Of a DNA stretch of 64,000 bases, positions 11,314-21,829 are shown piece after piece (within the stretch, counting starts at the first letter, position 1; every line of letters begins with the position of its first letter). The DNA comes from Trichoplax adhaerens (taxonomy: Eukaryota > Placozoa > Uniplacotomia > Trichoplacea > Trichoplacidae). Where the stretch lies: positions 2,990,512 through 3,054,511 of the forward strand of contig NW_002060948.1 in the NCBI RefSeq assembly GCF_000150275.1, in the 5' to 3' direction. Both the position numbers and the translations under genes were made by a program. The notes below the pieces were generated by a model. It did not search any database. It was not told where the DNA came from and saw nothing but the letters and a program-made list of their open reading frames with translations.

Positions 11314-14300
11314 CTACAAATTCGAAACATCCATTTCATCAGAAGTCAACTTCATTTTTTTACCAATGGCTATATTTCTTCTTATTGCAAGACAAATCAT
11401 ATTATTCCCCAAATAATAATTGGATGTAACGATATTCATCTGAACTTTGTTCAGCTCATTAGATAACCAATCATCGATTTTAGGATTGATTTTATTACTT
11501 AGAGTTTGAATACTAAAAGGAATTTGGTTATTAGTTGCATCAAATGTTGTAAACTCTGAAATAGAAAGACTTTTGTTATCAGTACGATAATAATCTTTAA
11601 AATGGATAAATAGTTTCTTTTCTCTTTCAATTAGAATTATTGGTTTAACTGAGTGTATTGGACCCCAAACCAAGTCACTGTCTTGATACTTTGAACTACA
11701 ATTTATTTTATTGTACGATGTAAGGATTCGTGTGTTATCTTTCCAAAGCGTTGCCAATACCTTGCCTGCGTAGGATTTTGGCATCGCATATCCTTTCAAC
11801 TTGTCCAATATAACATCTAACAGATTATCGTGGATCGTATCTTCATCAAAATCATAAAAATCTACAAAATGTATGATTAATACCTCATTTATATTTCTTG
11901 CGGCAAATGTCTTAATCGTGTGTAGAAATGATGTTACTGAAATTTTCGAAAGCCATTTGTTATGACTAAGCCAAAATTTTGTCTTAAACGATGGCAAATA
12001 TCTTACTCGTAAATCAAAATAACGTATTCCATCACGTAATTGATTCGCTATATTTTCTGTTTGAGTTTGCGACCATGGTGTCAGCATCGGAGCCGACATA
12101 TTATAACAGGCTGAACAATAAGTTCCAGGAATGACCAGATCTTGCAGTCGTAAATTTTGCAAAGAATGTTTATATTTAGCCATCCAATTAGTAAAATTGT
12201 GAAATTTAGCTACTTCACTTATCATAAATCTTGCTTCTTTGGAGCTGTAGGTAATATATGCTACGTAATAGTGTCGATTACGTGCAAACTCTACTACAGT
12301 ATTGCAAGAATTATTATAATTTGCTACCCAACACCACTGCCCTTGAATATAATTACTTACATTCCTTGGATAATGGCGATAAATAGCTACATAGTCCCAT
12401 GTCAATGCCTTATCACCACGAAACCATTTTAGATCAAATGTTAAGCTTTTATCAATTCCATACTTAAAAGTATACTGGCCGGATGCAGTTAGGTAAGGAT
12501 TATGCCGATATCGTGTAACGTTATGAATTCGCTTCGTATTTTCCATGTTTACCTCTATCGGAGGGATTAACGGATGAGGTCTTTGGGCATAGCCGTAACC
12601 ATCATCTTCTGGAGTTAATGAAGGTGAGACAGTTTTGAATGATTCAAATTCTTTGATTAAAAATCCACATACCTTGGTTTTATTACACGAGTATGTATAA
12701 TACACGATATAGTAAGTGTAATCCTTGTCGTAACCTAAATTCGTTACAATTCTATCGGAGAGACGCATATTTAGCCAATGCTGATAACACGATTGGTAAA
12801 TTGCTTCGCTCTTTTTCTTGCATAATATGGCAATGTAATCATACGCGTTAGGCATAACACCAGCTACCCACGAAATTATAATGTAAGTGTTATTATACGG
12901 CATCGCCCATCTTTGCAATCGCATTTTCAGTTTGACATAACTTTTTTTCATTGCTGTTCGATTTAATTCCGCAGGTTGAAACTTTTGTATTAGTACTTTC
13001 AGTGCTACTGGATTTATATTAGCTAATAGTCTTGTCTTCATCGCAGGAATTAGATTTATGTTCGCGATTTCAGGGTCTGTTATGCTTGCGTTGTAATAAA
13101 ATGAATAAAAATTTATTATAGGGTTATTTCCGGCATAGATAAGTAACTCCAATTGCTTATATTTGTTGGTTGTCATTATTGTTATAGACGGCTTCGGTTG
13201 CAAAGTGAATTCTAGATTGTATAAAATGGTCATCTACTAAGTTATGTACACTGCAATCATACAAATGAAAATTACTAATCGCTCGAGTATATTAATATAT
13301 CATAACGTTATTATTAATAAAAGACAGCAATTACGGGTAAACTAAGTGATAACCCAAAATGTTTTATCTTACTTGTAGTTTGGTGACCACGCAGCGCTAC
13401 GATATAATAATCATTATTATCCTCTTTGACAATATATCCTGGGAAATGGAACTTATCGGTACCGATGGCATCCTTCATAATATAAACAATGCGATATGAG
13501 TATTTCTTTTTAATGTAACTACTGGTTACTACTCAAACAGGTTCCATGCTTACTTGAGATAATTTCGGAGTAAACGTTTTCCAAGTCTTCCAGTTAAATA
13601 TCTTTCCAGAGGGAGAATCACCCTCTAGCCCAAAGATATCTTTCGATCCTAGCTTAGATGACAATTGCACTAAGTCATTCTCAAAAATAAATCCACCTGT
13701 AGAGGTATCAAACCTAAGGACCAATAATATGCAATACATATTTTAATAACATATAAAAAGATGCAGCCTATATTTATAGTTCCTACATATATCTACATAT
13801 CTTCCTCGCTGTAATGCATAATTAATCTGACGCACATTGCTTTACCGGTCGACCTTCGTATAACCTTTAATGCAAACGGGTTATGATTACAATAGATGTA
13901 AAAGTCTCCCGCACCATAATTATTGCTAGGTTGTTTCGAGAAATTGGATGGATAATATCGAGGGTCATAAAACTAAAATTCGTAATAAGGCCAATAAGAT
14001 CAATCAGTGACTGATTGTACAATAAAGGATGCTTTATTGTATATGTAGAAAGGACACATTTTGAGCGCCGTTGTAATAAGAGCACGACGTATCTTATTTC
14101 ACTACGTAACATCTTAAGTTACCTTAATCGATAGCATTGCTGGACGATAATGTTCGATAGTAACCATGATATCAGTTAATGCCTTGCTGCTGTAATAAGG
14201 AGTATCACAACGGCGTAACTTTGCAATGAAATCTTTACTAGTTATTTCAGTGCGATTACGAATTTGATATCCGTAATTAACCGGAAAATAGCATGATGGA

Positions 14301-14650
14301 ACAGCATTGCCGCTTGAAGCTCCCCAACAACATCCCCGTTCCTTGCATCCTTTCTCTGTTGCTAGCCCAACCGGGTAGCAATCAATTCTATCTTCCACGT
14401 CATCACTGCAAACTACATCGTTTTTACCGCAAACAAATTTTGCAGTGGTAGAAGAAGGAGACGTTATGATCCCAGCAGTAGTTACAGTTTTAGGTAATAG
14501 CTTTGGTGTATCAATTTTTTCATGATGATTCGAGTGTGAAATAATTTGCAGATTGGACCGATTGATGTGATATATAATTACCAACGTTGCTATAATTACA
14601 ATTACTAAAGGCACTATTCGTTTACGTCCATGGCCGGTAAACATGATCAA
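11314..14650 (-). CDS. trefoil + GH31 N-terminal domain + PI-PLC-X-like type II membrane protein, 5 exons, ~951 aa
   Basis: Proposed exons (minus): 14650-14123, 13972-13836, 13713-13554, 13505-13373, 13211-11314; each junction has GT/AG and matching phase. Exon 1 encodes a short basic tail, a hydrophobic segment (about residues 13-30, signal-anchor), a Thr/Ser-rich stalk and a P-type trefoil domain (CGKNDVVC to GCCWGASS to CYFP). The rest of exon 1 plus exons 2-3 match the N-terminal beta domain of GH31 sucrase-isomaltase/maltase-glucoamylase, e.g. NPFALKVIRRSTGKA, FDTSTGGFIFENDLVQLSS and NWKTW. The glucosidase catalytic barrel is absent. Exon 5 carries two similar beta-rich repeats (about 412-510 and 560-655, SKICH-like by pattern) and a PLCXD-type PI-PLC-X domain (IPGTY..., DGIRYFDLRV, LSHNKW). 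The first catalytic His of IPGTHDS is Tyr684 here; the second (His736) remains. It is probably a cell-surface protein with altered or no lipase activity. The exon 3-4-5 links are the weakest part; two adjacent genes is the alternative. Confidence 0.65.
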
Positions 14651-15700
14651 TCCAAGCCAAATGAGCTACATTTGTATATTATTAAAAAGGCAAGAAGTAT
14701 TATGATTAGAGTTGCTAACCTAGTTATCATGATAAACAGGACGTAAACATAAAGTATCCTATTTAAAATTTAGCAGAATTGAAAAGTCGAAAGCACGAAA
14801 GATCTCGTTTAAAACGGCTTTACTGTATTGATTTCTATACATCCGCGATATTATATGATGTGTATGAAGTCAGGTCTAACTATAGTCTTATGTTTTTACT
14901 GATTAGGATACATATAAGCTAGATATTCCAGAACAGGCTAACAAGGTAAAGGATATTCGTTTTTGTATTAATCTTTTAAGCGACCTTAAAACTAATTAAC
15001 TATAATGGACTATAGTTCAACTGATATCCAACGAAGCCTAGCTCGTACATTATTATCAAATTATAGGAAACGATTAAAACGATAAAATAATAACGTAATA
15101 GTTTATTAGCAAATAATCTTCAGGTACGGTTGAGTTTATTGGTTAGTAGATGCGAAATCTGTTATATCCTCATCGAGAGGCACAATACCTTACCGTCAAT
15201 TAAATTTCGAAATACCGATGATCTAAAGTAAATAAAATAGTCCAATCAAGCAGGACGTAATTTTTCTTAAGAATCAAATTTTACAGCTAAACCTGTATTT
15301 TGACCTAGGAAGCAAGAATTTAATTAATTAATTTAGTCTAATAAAAGTTCCATAGCATTCATTGATACATTTAAGAATTCGCTATTAATAATGTTATGTT
15401 ATTAATTAATTACAGCAAATTGTTCTTCAAAATCCTAAAATGAATTTCCTTTAACAGTACGACAGCGTAATGTATGCTCAAAAACAAGTATCAAATGTAT
15501 GCGGCCTTGGCTGTAAATCATTTTAATAATAGTAGATAATTATAATGATTTCGTCTGATTGATGATAAACATGTGTGTCCGCAAAAATGGCATAGCTAGT
15601 CTGGTACTATAATTCGTTAGTGAACTTTAGAAATCTTAACGATTATTAAAAATATTGCAAGTCTTGGGTATTTACCTGGTACCCTTTGACTCTTCAAATT
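14651..15700. other. AT-rich intergenic DNA upstream of the trefoil/PLC-X gene
   Basis: No gene seen. It contains the 5' flank of the minus-strand gene starting at 14650. I could not single out a TATA box or initiator. Confidence 0.5.
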
Positions 15701-15719
15701 AAGGAAAATAAGATTGAAT

Positions 15720-18700
15720 TAAATCAACTACTGTATGTGCAGTAAAGTACAGTGTCATCATTGTATTGCACAATTCATACGTGGTAAAGTAGCAATGGAA
15801 CAATGTCGCGCCATCTTATTACAGTATCGTGTAAAATAGATGCCCAAAAACAGATTGATGATTTCTGTCTGAATAATAATAAAAACTGTTTATGATTAAC
15901 TGTTATTTCATCCTTTACGCAAAATTAATCAATCCACCATACGTACGTTACGTAAGTAGATCTTAGCTACGAATAAATCGAAAAACTGTACGCATATTTA
16001 TTCTATGTTATTTGCTATAAAGCTTGTAGATTGCCTTTTCGAGTTTACTGTTCAAGTGTAAATTAATGTAACAACTTTTTGAGTTGTTGCGAGATAGCCA
16101 TCATCCGGTATCCACTGTTGGTAGTTTTAAAGTGATAAAGAAAAAATTAACATATTAATCTCCCTACCTATTCGTCATTCTCGGTAGTTAGTTTAGGTAT
16201 CTGCAATACCGTGCCAAAATTAGATTATGCTTGTACAGTAGGTTCGATTAGATTACACTGTACTGTATTGTACAGTATACATGTACTGTATGTACTAAGT
16301 TCGGCAATTAGGCCTGAGTGGACTGTAAAACTGAACTGTATCCTTTTTACAATAGGCATTTCGAAGCTAGTATTAATTAATTAATTTTAGATTGCGTACA
16401 AATAGCATCATTGTAGCGTTGGCCTATAGTGCTATACAATACAATATTGTACTTGTAAGATATTAACAATAATTAAGTCATCATGATTGTAGGTTTTATG
16501 CAAATTGAAATCCAAATTAAGTGGCAGGCAATATAAAGAATGAGCCTTACCGTAATGACATCCCTTGCAAGTTAATCAGGATTGAAAAATATCAGCAAAC
16601 TAACCGTAGACAACTAAACAATGAGCAATACAGTATTGTGGTGTAAAAGTATTCATGCTTGAATCTTTACGAACAACGTCGAGTTCGCTAGCCTATGCCT
16701 ATACTATGAACCGATCATGCTGTACATTAATCTTTTAAGCAACTTTTCATTCTTCTTGATGATACGTTTTAATCGCTAAATATTTTCAACTTACAAAATG
16801 ACACAATAGGCGTACTCTGTATGAATTATCATAATAACTACATCTTGAAACATGATCGTAGCAAAGCATCCAGGAAAGACATACGTATACGAGTAGTACA
16901 GATATTACAACCAATTTCTACGTGTACTTCCTTACCGTTTGTCAACGTTTATCGACGTGTAAATCGGCCAGTCTTGACAGCTACTTTCTCATGGTAAAGG
17001 TGAGTAGTACAGTAAAATTTTAATTATAACGAACGTCGTCTATGGAAACGATAGATTAATTAGTTATAGCATGTATTTGCTGCAATAGCGTATCAATCAA
17101 TGCTAAATAGCGGTACTTACCAATTTTACGTGGCCGTTTGTTAATCAACAAGATGCTGCTTACTTCTGGCTGACGGTGATTTTAGCAGTATAGATTGGAA
17201 ATATACATACATACAGTACAGTCTACAGTAGTCAGTAATCCCGTGATTATTTTCAGTTACCGTATCTTTATTCCCTTAGAAAAGTAATACCATGTTCATA
17301 TTCCTGCAATAGTATCGCTTTTGATTAACTTCTCAATAATAAATATGCAATGTACGCTGCAGTAAAGTAGTTCTACTCAGTATGATGTCTAGTAAACGTT
17401 GAATCCTAGCTTCAATGATGTCATCTTCTGGCTGAATGACACAACATTCCAAGCCATTTGTACTGTAGTTAGGCCTGTTCAATGTTCATAAGGATGACGG
17501 ACAGAAGTACATACAGCGCATGTACTGTACTGTACTGTAGTCAACTGCTACAGTACAGGGGTCACCAGGTGGTTCGATAAATGAGACAAAAGCATTGAAT
17601 GTACAGTACACTTGTACACTGTACAGACTGTACAGTGTACTGTACAGTACAGTGTACACTACAGCGTGATTCACTACATTTTGCGTATTTTAACATCGAA
17701 AATAAATGAGATCGTACTATATCAACAATCTGATATTGAATTCGGTCATTAATCGTATGTTATACATTCACTGAATTAATAATTGGTTGTTTCCGTAGAA
17801 GAGGAGTGAATCACGTTGAAGAAAATCGATCGATTTTCTTGATCTCTAGTACACTCTACAAGACGGTACTCATTTTAGAGACTCGAGAGATTGCGATGTG
17901 AAAAGGTTCTCTTCACTTCAAAAGCTGTTACTGGCTAACAACTTGGGCATTTTAAGCAACAGTGTTACTCTAAACGTTATTTATAGATATATATATATAG
18001 ACTGATAGACATGACATATACACAATGCCTTCAAACTTGAAACATATCACATGTTGTTTAGCACTGCACCATGAGATTGAACGTAATCCTGTACCGTACT
18101 GTAGATTCAAAATATAATACTGTACAATAATACTTGAAGAAATTATGATTCAATTTCAGAAATTTTGTAAAACAATATTTTGACCATATGCTGGCCCACT
18201 GTGTACACTGTACATAGTGGATTATCGCCATGATAGACGGAATGATTATCCGTTGACGCTGTTTTACCCGCCTTGACATACTGTACGAGTACTGTAAACT
18301 GATTTCGTAAATGGAGCACACTGATTATTTGACCTCGAATGCGGATAACTACAGTACATAAACTCTTCTCAAACTTGACAGTCTCTACAACACTGTACTG
18401 TATTACTATTGCCAATCCTGTCTGTTACATTTAGGGCTACCGGTGTTGTACTGTCTACTGGACACAGTGGAAAGTGGACAGTAGTGTACAGACGGAAACT
18501 CATAACGAACACTAGTCTAGTCCGCCTTTATAAGTACGTCTACAGTACACTGTACAGTAGACTGACTATACGAGTATAGCAAAGGTAGTTTAAATCATTG
18601 CTTAACCCCTCTCAACTGAGATGTTAACTATTACACACCGATCATATTTAAAAATTTTGTCAATTTAAGCACTTTTAGTACTCGCGCAAGACGAATTTCC

Positions 18701-18890
18701 GCAACGTCCAACAGATATTCTAAATTCGGCCATTTCTTTTTGACAGTACTGTACACTGTACAGTATGGTAACTACTGTACACTGTGCAATACTGTACTGT
18801 ACAGTACTGTACAGTATGCGAAAACTTTGCCAACTACTGTACTGTACTGTACAGTACTGTGCACTGTACAGTATGTAAACATACTGACTG
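15720..18890. repeat. cluster of GTAC-centred palindromic simple repeats (TACTGTAC / GTACAGTA family)
   Basis: Short overlapping runs of ACTGTAC, GTACAGT and GTACACTGTAC recur densely. The main blocks are near 16250-16300, 17205-17230, 17517-17560, 17598-17665, 18200-18215, 18275-18300, 18540-18566, 18745-18815 and 18832-18880. Many are self-complementary (CTGTACAG, GTACTGTACAGTAC), so single strands would fold back. The open frames in this stretch (17486-17674, 18058-18415, 18665-18952) are by-products of the repeat and are not genes. Isolated copies occur elsewhere, for example near 20390. The cluster ends about 60 bases before a strong splice acceptor (18945) ahead of the FBXO31 start, so at least part of it may lie in that gene's 5' UTR intron or promoter. 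Confidence 0.85.
17819..17840. repeat. 22-bp perfect palindrome
   Basis: Self-complementary around ATCGATCGAT, flanked by AAGAAA and TTTCTT. Function unknown. It stands between GTAC-repeat blocks but has a different sequence. Confidence 0.8.
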
Positions 18891-18925
18891 GGCTGGACCT
18901 CACCGGCCATCATTTCATTCATGTT

Positions 18926-18945
18926 GTTTGTTGTTCTTATTTTAG
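18926..18945 (+). promoter_or_regulatory. FBXO31: candidate 3' splice site of a 5' UTR intron (FBXO31 gene)
   Basis: A pyrimidine-rich tract (TTTGTTGTTCTTATTTTAG) ends in AG at 18945, 61 bases before the FBXO31 ATG. The following bases up to the ATG would be 5' UTR. If used, the coding region is single-exon but the transcript is not, and the GTAC-repeat DNA upstream may be intronic. The upstream donor was not identified. Confidence 0.4.
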
Positions 18946-19006
18946 TTATTGATCACAGGAGAAGAATTCGATCAAAGTATTACAACTGCTTTCATCAGTT
19001 GTTGAT

Positions 19007-20188
19007 ATGGAATCGCCAGTAAACTCTAATTTGATTTCATTGCCGGCAGAGGTTATATGCCGTATTATAAGTCATGTTCCGGTCGAATGTCATCCTTCAG
19101 TTTCATTAACCTGTCGCTACATGCGAGAATGCTCTCATGTTGATCGTTTATGGCTACAACGATGTCGTGATGAATACAACGTTGACGATTACCGAAGTTG
19201 GAAAGGCGTTTCATCGTATTATCAATTATATTCCAAGATATTATATAGGTATGGGCCTCTTCTAGGAGTCTGGTTACGTCGAATGGGTTGCTATGGAGGG
19301 CTTATATCAATTAAAATTCGAGATGGTCAAATATTCGGTGAAGAATACGTCGTAAATCCCGACGAACGATCAGCTGACAAAATTAACGTTGTCTGTCGAC
19401 CAGTCTTTGCTATCACTACGACCGAAAACGAGGACTGTATCGTAGAATGTCATACTCTACTTAGTGAAAGCCATCGCGCCAACATTGATATGAAAATATT
19501 TAAAAATGGTCTAGTTGATAAATTTAAGCTAAATTGTGATGCGAAGTATCGCCATATTCCTTTAGAAAACAATGATTTACAATTTCTCTTCGACTCATTA
19601 TATCGACTGTGGGCTCAAGGTGAACTTGGAGCTAATTATACAAATGACACATTCGTTAATGAGGTTATCGGTATAAAATTTTGGACTTATCTGTCATGGA
19701 GTCATGGATTTACATTTACTAGGCTTCCGCCAATCAATCATAGCAATGTTGATACAAACATATCAAAGAATCACTTACGATCTGGATATTACGCCGGTAC
19801 TTATGGAGTCCATGGACTAGAAATTATTCGGATCCTGTACAAGGAGCAAACACTTAATGGAACTAAAATAACAGGCGATCCTAACGTGCCTGCTGGCAAG
19901 ATCACTTTCAAAGCATTTTTAAGTAATCCTATCCTAATAGCCAATCCTGAAGATGGCCCATTCTTACTAACTGACGACCTATTACCATCGATTAATGGCA
20001 TACCTCGCCATGCATTAGCTATCTACCACGGTAGCGGACAAATCGCTTTTGAAGGGTACAGATTACCAAGATTTATTAATGGAAAATTTATTGTATTCAA
20101 TCAAGATACGTGTGGATTTATTTGGTTGGGAGCTGTCATTTCCTTTACTTTATTCAAGCGTTTTGATGAAGGATTTCTCAATGTATAG
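19007..20188 (+). CDS. FBXO31: F-box only protein 31 orthologue (SCF ubiquitin ligase substrate receptor), 393 aa
   Basis: Substrate-recognition subunit of an SKP1-CUL1-F-box E3 ligase. An F-box occupies about residues 8-55 (LPAEVICRIISHVP to LWLQRCRDEY) and would bind SKP1. The remainder matches the FBXO31 C-terminal substrate-binding domain: RYGPLLGVWLRRMGCYGGL near 82-100, GTYGVHGLEI near 264-274, GTKITGDPNVPAGKITFKA near 286-305, and a terminal block ending FGFIWLGAVISFTLF-like (here CGFIWLG). Known roles of the vertebrate protein are turnover of cyclin D1 and other proteins; that function here is inferred. At 393 residues it is shorter than the human protein (about 540), mainly because a low-complexity insert is missing. 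The coding region has no intron, unlike its multi-exon neighbours. A strong splice acceptor at 18945 hints at a 5' UTR intron. The gene is convergent with VEPH1. Confidence 0.93.
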   Translation: MESPVNSNLISLPAEVICRIISHVPVECHPSVSLTCRYMRECSHVDRLWLQRCRDEYNVDDYRSWKGVSSYYQLYSKILYRYGPLLGVWLRRMGCYGGLISIKIRDGQIFGEEYVVNPDERSADKINVVCRPVFAITTTENEDCIVECHTLLSESHRANIDMKIFKNGLVDKFKLNCDAKYRHIPLENNDLQFLFDSLYRLWAQGELGANYTNDTFVNEVIGIKFWTYLSWSHGFTFTRLPPINHSNVDTNISKNHLRSGYYAGTYGVHGLEIIRILYKEQTLNGTKITGDPNVPAGKITFKAFLSNPILIANPEDGPFLLTDDLLPSINGIPRHALAIYHGSGQIAFEGYRLPRFINGKFIVFNQDTCGFIWLGAVISFTLFKRFDEGFLNV

Positions 20189-20815
20189 CACCAATTCACT
20201 ACAAAATTATCAAATCATTTGAATCTCATTTACCTTCATAAGGTATCGAGTAACGCTGTATCTTATAAATCCAATGTAATAATTAATCCTTAAAGAATTC
20301 ACCTGTAGTATCTATCTGTACTAGCAATGTTAGAAAAGTTTGCAACGCTTACTCTGAAGCAATTCCTTTTACAATATATAGGTGTCCTACTGTACAGTAT
20401 AAAAAATTAAAAGGGTGTTTTAACCTACAGTATATAAATATATAGGCGATTTCATTCAAATTTAGATGCCTATTGCTCAGGTATAGCTAATCATAAACAA
20501 ATTAATTGATTGATACGTTTAGCAGTTACAGATATGTGACAAATGTTATTTACTGCCGTTAATCATAAAACATACGCACAGTGTTGGAATATTTAAAGAG
20601 AAGGTCACAGTTTGTATTCATGATCGTACTTGATAACTAATTGATCTCCATTAAATGTGAATCGATCCTGATCTGAGTACATAAAATAAATCGCTAATCT
20701 GTAAGTAGAGTATTGATCTGAATTTATTTAATGTGTTATGTTTAAAAATGCTACTACAGTAGCTCATATTAGCATATCTACAGTACGTGTATAATCAACA
20801 CATATTTAATGATCC
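20189..20815. other. 3' flank of FBXO31, AT-rich
   Basis: Contains the presumed 3' UTR and a lone GTAC palindrome (ACTGTACAGT near 20389). No gene seen. AATAAT near 20278 could serve as a weak poly(A) signal. Confidence 0.4.
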
Positions 20816-20871
20816 ATATTAGTAATACTATATCGATTCCATAAAGTAAAAGTACCAAAAAAAGGCCTAAA

Positions 20872-21240
20872 TTGCGATATTATAATATATCATCATCCAT
20901 TAGTGGTAAACATAGGAATAAATACCCTCTAGATCCAAAGAAACTGAAGCCAAACGAAAGTATTGACCAGTCACTCTTGGAATCAAGATTATTGTCACAT
21001 TATCCACAACTGGTTTCTAGTATTATTGCAAATACGTTGGCACAGATCGAGTCAGAAGTAGTGTAATTACAATTATAGGAGATTGCCCATAAACTGCATG
21101 ATTCGTTAAGCCGTAAAACTAGCATTAACTCACGGAACCATCTCGCTATCAAGGCATTAAACTCTATCTAACTTTCACATCCTGAGCTTCCTGCAAATTG
21201 TGGTAATACAAACACTTTGTCCACTCGTTTATACCTCATA
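20872..21240 (+). pseudogene. coding-like stretch, broken; unassigned
   Basis: One frame to 21066 reads as balanced, helix-prone protein (for example KYPLDPKKLKPNESIDQ and SHYPQLVSSIIANTLAQIES) and then stops. Across a 21-base gap (GTAGTG...TATAG) another frame continues in the same style (EIAHKLHDSLSRKTSINSR), hits a TAA near 21169, and continues LSHPELPANCGNT. The residue composition is unlike the Phe/Ile/Tyr/Lys-heavy chance frames of this AT-rich DNA. I do not recognise the family. It could be a decayed gene or retrocopy, or the last exons of a gene whose other exons I missed; the gap is very short for an intron. It lies between the convergent FBXO31 and VEPH1 genes. Confidence 0.35.
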
Positions 21241-21829
21241 GTTTATTTAGATTTTTAAATAATTCTGATAGTTTAGCTAGTTATTACATTACATAGTTAT
21301 GATATCCGTTAACGGTAGTCTAGCTTTTAAACATATCTTCGGGTGAATCATATCTCAAATATTCATACGTGGTAAAAAGAGTGCTCTATTAGGTACTATC
21401 ATGACTGCCAATAGTTTGCTACTAGTATACTCGGACATACTGTACAAGTCCATTATTACAACTTTTAGATCGCATAGATTACGGTAACTAATTGCTACTG
21501 ACTTCCGTTGCCCTGAACAGTCAATTTACTACCGTGTACTGCATTGTTAGTATACAGTCATAAATGAAAGAAATAAAAGATAACCTATTAGAAATTAATA
21601 GAACACTAAATTCTTAATTACAGTAGCGAGTAAATCTGAGCGTGTTGAGTAGCGTAAAATATATTAGATGGACAAACTAATAACATTGATATACACAGCA
21701 ATTACTATTCTACCGTTATGTATGGTTATCGTACCGGGTATTTAATGCCAAAATTACGCTAACTTAGGTAAATGATAATTATGAAAATTAAATCAATCGT
21801 GCTAATTTCTATTATTCTAAAGTTAAGTA

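Noticed and set aside
12157-12432. 91-codon plus open frame opposite the PLC-X gene
   Set aside because: Antisense shadow of the coding exon.
13867-14112. Open frame of 81 codons on the minus strand inside the trefoil/GH31 gene
   Set aside because: It is the wrong frame. The neighbouring frame of the same DNA, entered at an AG at 13973, gives the GH31 N-domain text NPFALKVIRRSTGKA and splices in phase on both sides.
17988-18000. TA-repeat TATATATATATA as a TATA box
   Set aside because: Simple TA microsatellite more than 1 kb from the nearest start codon.
18665-18952. Overlapping open frames with Tyr-Ser-Val-Gln-Tyr-Cys repeats on both strands
   Set aside because: They are translations of the GTACAGT/ACTGTAC simple repeat.
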